From Gimesia sp. (GTDB lineage: Bacteria > Planctomycetota > Planctomycetia > Planctomycetales > Planctomycetaceae), in assembly GCF_040219335.1 (NCBI RefSeq), contig NZ_JAVJSQ010000004.1:62001-126000 (forward strand): a DNA stretch of 64,000 nt, read 5' to 3'. Below are positions 26,994-34,399 of this stretch, in pieces. Each line of letters begins with the position of its first letter. Position 1 is the first letter of the stretch. Below the pieces are notes generated by a model. It saw nothing but the letters and a program-made list of their open reading frames with translations. It ran no database searches and was not told the DNA's origin. Both the position numbers and the translations under genes were made by a program.

Positions 26994-28649
26994 ATGAGCC
27001 GCATTGCTCATTTCGCGTTAATTCTATTCGTTGCGTTCTCACTCCCGCGGGTCGCAACAGCTCAAGAAAATAAAGCTGCCCCCAATATCTCTCTGGTCCA
27101 GATTAATGCCGATGGCATGATTGCCGACCTCAAGTATCTGGTATTAGATCTGGCAGGTGACAAAAAAGGCTGGACCAACCTCGAACAGTTGATCCCGACC
27201 TTCCTGGAGGGTATTGATAAACAACGTCCCCTCCGCATCGACATCCTGCTTGGTGAAAATCAGCAGCAACGCTATCGACTGATCCTCCCCATCAGTGATC
27301 TGGGGGAATTCCGCGACAACCTGGAAGTCTTTGAAATCTCTTCCAAGAAACAGCGTAAAGGCCCATACAAACTGGGTAACCTGTTTGAAGGTTTCATGCA
27401 GTATCTGCAGGACAAGAAATATGTGATCATCTCTGAAAAACTGGACGAGGTCGAGAACATCGAAGACCCACTCAAGCGGGTCCAGGAACTGATCAAAGCC
27501 GAATACGATTTCAGCGCACTGATCACGAATGAAAAAGAAGGCGTGGATCTGCGAAAGAAATCCATGACCAAAACCCGCGAACAGCTGCAGGCTGCCATCA
27601 AGAAAAAGCGGGATGAAACCGATAATGCTTTCGAACTCCGCAAACTCGCTTTCACTCACCAGATGGATGAAGCCGAAAGACTCTTTGCTGAAGCCCAGAA
27701 GATGGTCATCGGCTGGACCACCGACGCCGCTCAGAATGAAGGACGCCTTGTTTTCACCCTGAAAGCAATCGAGGGAACTTCGCTGGATGAGAGCATCAAA
27801 CAGTTTGCCACCAAACCCAGCTACTTCGCCAACGTCGAAGTCAAGCAGGACGGAATCTTAAACGGCCGCATCAATCATCCCCTGGATGAAATGCGCAAAG
27901 CCAACATCACCGCGTTCTACAATCTGCTGCTCCCCAGCATTAAAGAGCGGATTGATAGCAACAAAGATTTGACCGACAAACAGAAAGAAGCCGGCAAAAA
28001 GATCGCTGAACTGATCATTCAGATGCTGGATGCAGGCAAAGAAACCTCACTCATTGATGGCTTCATCAATACGAACTCTGCTGACGGTGGCAAATACGCA
28101 CTGCTCGGAGGTATCCGTTCTACCGATGGTGCAAAGCTGAAGGAAATTGTTGAACTCCTGCCCCAGCTGATGAAAGGGCAGACCGTTGAAGTGGATGTGG
28201 TTAACGAAGAGAACCTGAAGATCCACAAAATCACGATCCGGGAAGAATTCCAGGCCGGGTTCTATGAACTCTTTGGTGATGGAGAAGCACTCTATGTCGG
28301 CAGCACTCCCGAGGCACTCTGGATGGCAGCTGGCCCCGATGCGATTCAGAGCATCAAAGATGCTGCTAAGAAGGTCAAAGAGCCGGCTCCGGAAGAAGTC
28401 AGTCCCAATGTGATTGAACTGAACGTAAAAACGCTGCCCTGGTTGAAACTGATCAACAAAGTCCGGGACAAAAAAGGCAATGTGGAAATCCGCGAAATGC
28501 TGCTCGGCTCACTCACCGACAAAGACGATACCTTCACTTTTGTCATGAAACGCGAAGGCGATGTCATCGATGGCAAAGCCAAACTCGACAAAGGTATTCT
28601 CAAATTCATCGGAAACGTGATTGCCAAGTTCTCGAAAGAAACCCTGTAA
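26994..28649 (+). CDS. Secreted protein of unknown function
   Basis: The 551-residue protein begins with a clear signal peptide (HFALILFVAFSLPRVATAQ). No named family recognised. Two similar alpha/beta halves seem present, each with strands such as YVIISEKLDE and ALYVGSTPEALWMAAG that recall DUF3352-like solute-side domains. A Lys/Glu/Arg-rich helix (residues about 180-230) separates them. ATG 26994 is preceded by GGAGG six bases upstream; the open frame extends 34 codons further but that part does not look like a signal. Its own terminator follows. Likely a planctomycete-specific exported protein. Confidence 0.75.
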   Translation: MSRIAHFALILFVAFSLPRVATAQENKAAPNISLVQINADGMIADLKYLVLDLAGDKKGWTNLEQLIPTFLEGIDKQRPLRIDILLGENQQQRYRLILPISDLGEFRDNLEVFEISSKKQRKGPYKLGNLFEGFMQYLQDKKYVIISEKLDEVENIEDPLKRVQELIKAEYDFSALITNEKEGVDLRKKSMTKTREQLQAAIKKKRDETDNAFELRKLAFTHQMDEAERLFAEAQKMVIGWTTDAAQNEGRLVFTLKAIEGTSLDESIKQFATKPSYFANVEVKQDGILNGRINHPLDEMRKANITAFYNLLLPSIKERIDSNKDLTDKQKEAGKKIAELIIQMLDAGKETSLIDGFINTNSADGGKYALLGGIRSTDGAKLKEIVELLPQLMKGQTVEVDVVNEENLKIHKITIREEFQAGFYELFGDGEALYVGSTPEALWMAAGPDAIQSIKDAAKKVKEPAPEEVSPNVIELNVKTLPWLKLINKVRDKKGNVEIREMLLGSLTDKDDTFTFVMKREGDVIDGKAKLDKGILKFIGNVIAKFSKETL

Positions 28650-28673
28650 TTCACAATCGATGACCAATAACAC

Positions 28674-28714
28674 AAAACCCCGCGGAGCCCATTGCCAGCT
28701 CCGCGGGGTTTTTC
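28674..28714 (+). terminator. Rho-independent terminator
   Basis: A GC-rich hairpin, AAACCCCGCGGAGC paired with GCTCCGCGGGGTTT around a nine-base loop, is followed by a T-rich run. It follows the secreted-protein gene and precedes the convergent response-regulator gene. Confidence 0.88.
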
Positions 28715-28814
28715 TTTAGTTGTTCAGATCCCTCATGAGGATGCCCGGATATTCGGGAGGGCCAGGGTTGGTCAGCTGCAGATTGAAATTCAATCGGGAA
28801 CAGATCAGCCTTGA

Positions 28815-29399
28815 TTACTCCCATTCATCCATAATCTCTTCCAGCATCTCTTCCTCTGACTTGTCGAGTGAAAGATCACTCAGCTGATCTTCGATGGAAG
28901 CACGAACAGTACTCTTTTCGGCAGGGTGAGGTTGCGGAGAACTGCTCATGGCAGCAGTGACCGAGTTCTGACGGCGTGCTGAATTCGGAGTATTGGCCAC
29001 ATTTCCGGATCCCGGCTGAGCGAATTTCCTGACCTTGTCCAGCAGTTCTGTTTTAGAGAAGCTGGTTTTAATGATGTAGTCGTTCGCCCCCCCCTGAATT
29101 GCAGCGACAACCGTCCCCTTGCTGGCATCTGAGGTCAGCATGATGATTTTTGTCTTGCAAAGGGTCGGGTGTGACCGGAATGCTTTCAGTGTCTGCAAAC
29201 CATCCCAGACCGGCATCTGCACATCGACAATGGCAATGTCCGGAGGATACTCGAGTGCTTTATAAAAACCTTCCGAGCCATCACTGGCCACGGATACAAA
29301 ATACTCTCTCCGTAAAAATGAAACCATCAGATTACGGAAGAGCGGGTCGTCATCTATGACTAAAATGCGTGCGTTTGACTTTTCTGATGCTTGTAGCAT
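28815..29399 (-). CDS. Stand-alone response regulator (REC domain with acidic tail)
   Basis: The 194-residue protein has a complete receiver domain (about residues 11-125): acidic pocket IDDD (16-18), phosphoacceptor Asp59 in IVDVQMPVWDG, and Lys111 in YIIKTSF. The C-terminal 65 residues are disordered-looking and end in a very acidic helix (SLDKSEEEMLEEIMDEWE), which is not a DNA-binding domain. It therefore probably works by protein contact. It is the last gene of a minus-strand group with two small ORFs, the cyclase and the kinase upstream, so it may take part in the same signal route. No histidine kinase gene lies in the window. Confidence 0.92.
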   Translation of the reverse strand: MLQASEKSNARILVIDDDPLFRNLMVSFLRREYFVSVASDGSEGFYKALEYPPDIAIVDVQMPVWDGLQTLKAFRSHPTLCKTKIIMLTSDASKGTVVAAIQGGANDYIIKTSFSKTELLDKVRKFAQPGSGNVANTPNSARRQNSVTAAMSSSPQPHPAEKSTVRASIEDQLSDLSLDKSEEEMLEEIMDEWE

Positions 29400-29434
29400 G
29401 AGAGGAACCTACTACTGATAATTGAAATCAATTT

Positions 29435-29596
29435 TTAAGACTTGCTTGAAGGAACAATTGAATCAAAAACTTCATTTAAAACCAGCAGCATCTCCTGAGA
29501 ACGAAGATTGATTTCAATTTCCCGGGATCTCTGACAGTGGGTTTCGGTTTCCTGTGTTAACTCTTCCGGTTCGATCAATAATTCTGCGTTACTCAT
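29435..29596 (-). CDS. 53-residue protein translationally coupled to the gene before it
   Basis: This frame is too short for the usual length cut-off. It reads M-S-N-A-E-L-L-I-E-P-E-E-L-T and ends V-P-S-S-K-S at a TAA stop. Its ATG overlaps the TGA of the upstream small ORF as ATGA (29593-29596), a strong sign of coupled translation. The sequence is acidic (many Glu), with one Cys, and has no membrane segment. It lies 35 bases before the response regulator. No family is recognised. An acidic partner protein of the cluster is possible but cannot be shown. Confidence 0.55.
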   Translation of the reverse strand: MSNAELLIEPEELTQETETHCQRSREIEINLRSQEMLLVLNEVFDSIVPSSKS

Positions 29597-29802
29597 GCTT
29601 TCAGTCTCTCCAGGCTGCTGAATACAGATTGTACAAGGCCCATCACATCCGCATCTCCGTGATGCCCGTCGTTAAAAAATAGGTCAACTTTAGCCAGATG
29701 GCCAGAAATTCTGAGAAAAATGAACACTGAACCGCGCGCGAACTTAACCTGTTCCGTCCAGACTGCATAATCGGAACCGGGCCAGCGAGGCCTCAAAATC
29801 AT
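29593..29802 (-). CDS. Small protein of unknown function between cyclase and coupled ORF
   Basis: The frame encodes 69 residues from ATG 29802 (or 84 from ATG 29847, which would overlap the cyclase stop). It is a mixed sequence with WPGSDYAVWTEQVKFARGSVFIFLRISGH and FFNDGHHGDADVMGLVQSV segments, suggesting beta strands then a helix. It starts 16 bases after the cyclase stop and its TGA overlaps the next ATG. This tight packing is the main evidence that it is real. No family recognised. Confidence 0.55.
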   Translation of the reverse strand: MILRPRWPGSDYAVWTEQVKFARGSVFIFLRISGHLAKVDLFFNDGHHGDADVMGLVQSVFSSLERLKA

Positions 29803-29818
29803 TACCAGAAATGAAGAG

Positions 29819-31597
29819 TTACTTGGAATCGAAGCGAATCGTACCATCCCAGTCGGCAGGCGCTACCCGATTTGAACGGGCAATCTGTAATGACAGGAAA
29901 TCCTGGGCCCGGTCGGAGGCGGGTATCGCGTGGAGCAGACGAAATGACTCTTCCCAGTCGCCTGTAATAAAGCAGTCTACAGCCCGTTCGTAGCAGGCAA
30001 CTTCCTCTTCTGTCAGGGTTTCCGCCTGCGATTCGGGAGGCAGCAGTTCGCTGACCAATACCGATTTCTCCATGCCGTAGGGCAGGATCTGAGCAAGTTT
30101 GCGGACGCGACCTTCCCGTCGATCCAGTTTACTCCGCACGATCTGCGCTGTCGCTTCATCCAGCACAACCGGAACGCGGAGGTGCTTGGTCAAACCTTCC
30201 AGGCGGCTGGCCAGATTGACCACCGGACCAAACACGGTCACCTTTACCTGGTCGCTGGTGCCGATTTTACCGGCAACTGCCCGACCATGGGCAATTCCAA
30301 TCCCCATTCGAAAATCAGACAGAGGATGTTCGGGTTGCTGACGGATCTGTTCAAACGCCTGACGAATCGCCAGGGCTGCCCGACAGGCATCCAGGGGCGC
30401 CAGATCAGAAGAGAAGGGCCATCCCCAGAACCCCAGGGCAGCGTCTCCCTGAAAATCTCCTGTCACCCCGCCGAAGTCCAGAATATGCGCTGTCATAATC
30501 CCCAGCGCCTGACTGACACGCCCCAAGAGACCAATCAGGTCACCTGAGGAATCTTCCGCGTGCTGGCTGAATCCACGTAAGTCACAGAACAGCACCGTCA
30601 CGTCACATTCGCGGGGCTCCAGAATCTCTGTATCCAGGTTATCTCCCAAAGCAGATAGGATCGGAGGGGCAAAGAACTGTCGCAGACCGGCTTGTTGACG
30701 TTCCAGCTGATTCAGGCGACGGACGGACTTCACGATCGCCGCAACCAGCTCGGTGAATTTTACGTCCGCCTGGAGATCGAGACCACTCCTGCCGCCACCT
30801 GCCTGATAAGGATGATCCAGTTCCCCCGCAACATACAGTCCCCATTTTCCCGCAGGGCTATCTTCAATCGGGGTACAGAATGCCCAGTCGAACTCAGCAA
30901 CTGCTGTATAATCGTCCTGCTCCGGTTTTTCTTCGCGCGCCGCCCAGACGTGAAGCACCGAGCGCCCGCTCTTTTTAACTGCTTCTTTTACCAGACGTCC
31001 ACTCGGATGAAAGCCCCCCTGGGCCTGGCGACGACGCTCCCAGAAGGGAACCTCAACCCGGTCATCCTCATTGAGCCGCACGACAGCCACAGCGTCAGCA
31101 TGCTTGACCCCCGACAGCAGCATCGTTACCAGACGATGAAACAGGTCTGCATCATTCCGAGCATCTAAAATCAGTTCCGGCAGATGAGCCAGTACGTCGA
31201 TCCGCTGATCGGCATCTCGGTACTTTACTTTTAGCAGCTCATGTGGCTTGAAGGTCACCTCTTCCAGCGGGGATTCCCGAGGTGAAGTAAAACTGGACAC
31301 AGAGTCAACCAGTTGGAATGTAGTAGAGCCGATTACAAAAGAGTTACCCGGTTCGAGCTGAAATTCGGTCTGCCCGGAACCCGAAAGGAAGATTTCGTTT
31401 TCTGCTTCCTCAATCTTACTGACGTGCACCTGTTTGGACTGCACCTGCAAGCGGGCATGCCGTCGCGAAATACGGTCATCCCAGGGAACCGAAATGTCGG
31501 CAGTGGAAGCACGCCCTAATACCAGTTCCTGTCCCGGCTCCAGTCCGATGCGACTGGAATCCCGGGAATGCGCCCCATAAATCAAAAGTTCCAACAA
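29819..31597 (-). CDS. FHA-GAF-class III nucleotide cyclase-like protein
   Basis: The 592-residue protein has an N-terminal FHA phosphopeptide-binding domain (about 1-98; GRASTADISVPW and ISRRHARLQV), a GAF-like domain (about 130-290) and a class III cyclase domain (about 330-500). Metal aspartates are kept (D339 in LFCDLRGFS, D385 in GDAALGFWG) and so are the transition-state Asn461 and Arg465 (NLASRLEG). The purine-specifying pair is changed: Asp381 where Lys is usual and Pro458 where Asp is usual. Start is TTG with GGGAG upstream. The kinase gene directly upstream could phosphorylate a ligand for the FHA domain. Product nucleotide is uncertain. Confidence 0.88.
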   Translation of the reverse strand: MLELLIYGAHSRDSSRIGLEPGQELVLGRASTADISVPWDDRISRRHARLQVQSKQVHVSKIEEAENEIFLSGSGQTEFQLEPGNSFVIGSTTFQLVDSVSSFTSPRESPLEEVTFKPHELLKVKYRDADQRIDVLAHLPELILDARNDADLFHRLVTMLLSGVKHADAVAVVRLNEDDRVEVPFWERRRQAQGGFHPSGRLVKEAVKKSGRSVLHVWAAREEKPEQDDYTAVAEFDWAFCTPIEDSPAGKWGLYVAGELDHPYQAGGGRSGLDLQADVKFTELVAAIVKSVRRLNQLERQQAGLRQFFAPPILSALGDNLDTEILEPRECDVTVLFCDLRGFSQHAEDSSGDLIGLLGRVSQALGIMTAHILDFGGVTGDFQGDAALGFWGWPFSSDLAPLDACRAALAIRQAFEQIRQQPEHPLSDFRMGIGIAHGRAVAGKIGTSDQVKVTVFGPVVNLASRLEGLTKHLRVPVVLDEATAQIVRSKLDRREGRVRKLAQILPYGMEKSVLVSELLPPESQAETLTEEEVACYERAVDCFITGDWEESFRLLHAIPASDRAQDFLSLQIARSNRVAPADWDGTIRFDSK

Positions 31598-31657
31598 AAA
31601 TCTGCTCCCTGCTTGTGAGGATATCCCTGAGAGTCGATGAGGGTTCTCCTCAAGTCG

Positions 31658-33889
31658 TCAATTCGAAACCGTTGTCTCCGTATCCGATTTCTTTTCCGAC
31701 TGGTGACGGGACCAGTCCCAGCCGCGCCGTTCGGTCAAAACCCGCATTACGAAATACCATACTGTAAAGATCAGCAGGCAACTCGTGACGAGCACAATCA
31801 AACCGTACTCAATCAACCAGCGTTTCATTTCCACGACCGGCCGCAACGCCAGCCCCCGTCGCTCCTGAACGACGGCCGTCCATCCCGTATTTCCCACCGG
31901 TGCGAAAGCAGCCAGCCAGAGATTATCTTGGGGATCATCGGAAAAGATCGCCTCCACCGGATCATGATAATCGCTGATGACTGCAGGCAACGGGCCACGA
32001 TTTTCCTTCTTCTCGGTCAGTTTAAATAATTTCAGCTGATCAAAGTGCTCACCTTTGAGTACCAGCTGGTCAACCTCCTCCCGGCTCAGGGGGCGCAGGT
32101 TTTCTGCGGTCATACGAGGATGCGCCAGTACCTTTCCATCCCGATTGTCAATCAGAGCAATTTTCCGATCGCCGATTTTCTCAGAATCGCCGCGAATGCT
32201 TTCATCGTAACCTGTGAGCAACTGATCCAGGTGGGTAGTGCGTCCCAGAATCCCCAGTACTTTGTCATGTTGCAAATTCCAGATCGGAACCACTACCGCT
32301 ACCATCCATTGATTGGAGGCATCACTTTTAAAGACCTGACAGATATAAGGACGTTGAATCGGTTCTACGGAATCAGGTGCATGCCCTTTCTCATATTCAG
32401 TACCTTGACCATGAAAGTAGTCCCGGTGAGAAAAGTCCTGCCCGATGGTCGGACGGGGAGGGTCTCGCCAGACCTGGATCCCTTTCGCATCCGTTAAAAA
32501 CCAGCTGGCGTCTTTTTCCCGCTGCAGTGATTCCCGCTTCTCATCAACCAGATCTTTCTCATGTTGCAGGTATTCTGCAATTTCGCCGTAGCTCTCCAGG
32601 CTCTCTGATTCGTCATCCTGGGGATCCTGTACTCTTTCCATCATATCACGCAGCAGAGTTCGCTCAGATAACTCAACCAGCTGTACCTGACGATCCTGGA
32701 GATCGTGTTCCACGTTTTGTGACAGCAGGTTGGCCGAGATCAGATCTCCCTTCAACGCACGCGCTGTCAGGTTTTCACGAAACTGAGAGACCATCTGATT
32801 CACCGCAGCCCCCGCCACAGGTATCACTCCCAGCACCAGCAATAAAGGTCCGATGATTCCCAGTGCAATTAAAGGACGACGGGCGCGATACTGCTCGCGC
32901 TGGACAAGACTGCTCAATACGGCCTGAGCATTAGGAAATCGATTGCGGGGATCTGTCTCCAGGCAACGATCGACAATATCAATCAGGCGACGATCGATGC
33001 CCTTCACTTTGCGATGTTCTGCAGGGCGGGGGGCTTTGCGAATCAATTCCCGGTAAGCTTCGAGCTTTTCTTCCAGTGTTTCCAGCTGGCGAATGGCCTG
33101 CTCATTCTCAGGCGTCCGGTAAGGCGCCTTGCCGGACAGCATGTGATAGAGCAATGCCCCCAAGGCATAGACGTCCCAGCGGGCATCGGGAACCGCCTGC
33201 AGATCAGCCTGTTCGGGAGCCATGTAATAAAGCGTTCCCAGAGAAGGGCTCTGTTCGTCAGAAAGACGGGACTGCCCGAAATCACAGATTCGGGGCTCAT
33301 AATTGTCATCCAGCAGAACATTCGCCGGCTTCAGATCGCAGTGCAGAATCCCTCTCCCATGCGCATGCACCAGTGCCTGTAATACAGTTTTGGCGATGCG
33401 AACGGCCTCAGGAACCGGTAACGGTCCCGCATCCAGAAATGCTGCCAGTGATCCGTTTTCCAGGAACTCCATCATGTAGTAGGGAGGGTCACTGTTCCAG
33501 CCCACTCCCTGTAGGCTGATAATATTCCGCGAGGTGTAAAGCTCTGCCAGTTTTTCGACTTCCCGGTTCAGCAGCGACCAGTCCAGGCCCCGGCGATACG
33601 TATAGAACTTGATCGCCACAAACTTCCCGGTATTTTCTTCCTGGGCCAGCCAGACCGATCCATAGGATCCTTCCCCCAGAGAACGAACCATCAGATAACC
33701 GGGGACCTTCGCAGGCAGTGACAGTCGATCTTTACTCAGATGGGCAGCCTGCTCACGCTCAGCGGGGCTCTGCCTCAGTGTTTTTTCCAGTGAATCATCC
33801 AGGTTCCCTGAAGGGGCCTGCGCATTATGACTCTCCAGACTGGAATCGCTGGAGCTGCCTGCCTGATCTTTTGATTCTGGATCATTCAT
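31658..33889 (-). CDS. Ser/Thr protein kinase with extracytoplasmic Cache-like sensor
   Basis: The 743-residue protein has an N-terminal kinase domain: P-loop LGEGSYGSVW (71-80), Lys94 (VAIKF), HCDLKPAN (H183, D185), DFG at 203-205 and MAPEQ. A membrane helix follows (about 345-370), then a sensor region of about 320 residues resembling a double Cache domain (WFLTDAKGIQVWRDPP, IALIDNRDGKVLAHP), then a second helix near residue 700. A ligand outside could thus control the kinase inside. It starts the minus-strand cluster with the FHA-cyclase, 60 bases apart, which suggests one operon. The HCD form of the catalytic loop is normal for active kinases. Confidence 0.92.
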   Translation of the reverse strand: MNDPESKDQAGSSSDSSLESHNAQAPSGNLDDSLEKTLRQSPAEREQAAHLSKDRLSLPAKVPGYLMVRSLGEGSYGSVWLAQEENTGKFVAIKFYTYRRGLDWSLLNREVEKLAELYTSRNIISLQGVGWNSDPPYYMMEFLENGSLAAFLDAGPLPVPEAVRIAKTVLQALVHAHGRGILHCDLKPANVLLDDNYEPRICDFGQSRLSDEQSPSLGTLYYMAPEQADLQAVPDARWDVYALGALLYHMLSGKAPYRTPENEQAIRQLETLEEKLEAYRELIRKAPRPAEHRKVKGIDRRLIDIVDRCLETDPRNRFPNAQAVLSSLVQREQYRARRPLIALGIIGPLLLVLGVIPVAGAAVNQMVSQFRENLTARALKGDLISANLLSQNVEHDLQDRQVQLVELSERTLLRDMMERVQDPQDDESESLESYGEIAEYLQHEKDLVDEKRESLQREKDASWFLTDAKGIQVWRDPPRPTIGQDFSHRDYFHGQGTEYEKGHAPDSVEPIQRPYICQVFKSDASNQWMVAVVVPIWNLQHDKVLGILGRTTHLDQLLTGYDESIRGDSEKIGDRKIALIDNRDGKVLAHPRMTAENLRPLSREEVDQLVLKGEHFDQLKLFKLTEKKENRGPLPAVISDYHDPVEAIFSDDPQDNLWLAAFAPVGNTGWTAVVQERRGLALRPVVEMKRWLIEYGLIVLVTSCLLIFTVWYFVMRVLTERRGWDWSRHQSEKKSDTETTVSN

Positions 33890-34399
33890 ACAAAAGTTTT
33901 CGAAAAAATGGGGGGCTTCCGGACAGCAATCCGAGTCAGAAAACGGGGCAAAAAACAGCCGTTCTGCGCTTATCTATTCTATGCAATGTCCATGTTCTCC
34001 TCAATGATGAATTTGAGAACGTAACTTATTGAAAATCAAGGTTTTTCACCCTGGTCAGACCTTAAAATTCAGGGGCATTGTCAGTTGTGATATCAGGCGA
34101 TTCCAGCTACAATTTGTAAGAGGTTGAGCAGCTTGAATTCTGCGAGTTTCGGTTCGTTTTTCAACCTCTGTTTTGATCTAAAAAACAGTTTTCGCCAGGC
34201 AGTTTTTTTTCAGTCGACAGTAAGGATACTCGCGTTCATCTCAATTTGCCCGAATTGTTACCCTGATGTCAGGATGAACGGTGTCTGTTTCCCCGGAATC
34301 AGGACTGTCTGTGCCCTGAAAATTCAGCGAGAAACAGTTTCGAGACTATCTACAAAGCAAGACAACATCTGAAGTTGAATTCCTTAAGGAGAACAAGGA
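33890..34399. other. 510-base divergent region before gyrA
   Basis: Lies between the leftward kinase and rightward gyrA. It is AT-rich with several T runs. A frame of about 82 codons (34124-34372) has no clear ribosome site and is not supported. The gyrA ribosome site AAGGAG lies at its right edge. Promoters for both genes should be here, but I cannot place them. Confidence 0.6.

Noticed and set aside
34124-34372. Frame of 82 codons upstream of gyrA
   Set aside because: No clear ribosome site; Phe/Ser-rich chance frame in AT-rich control DNA.
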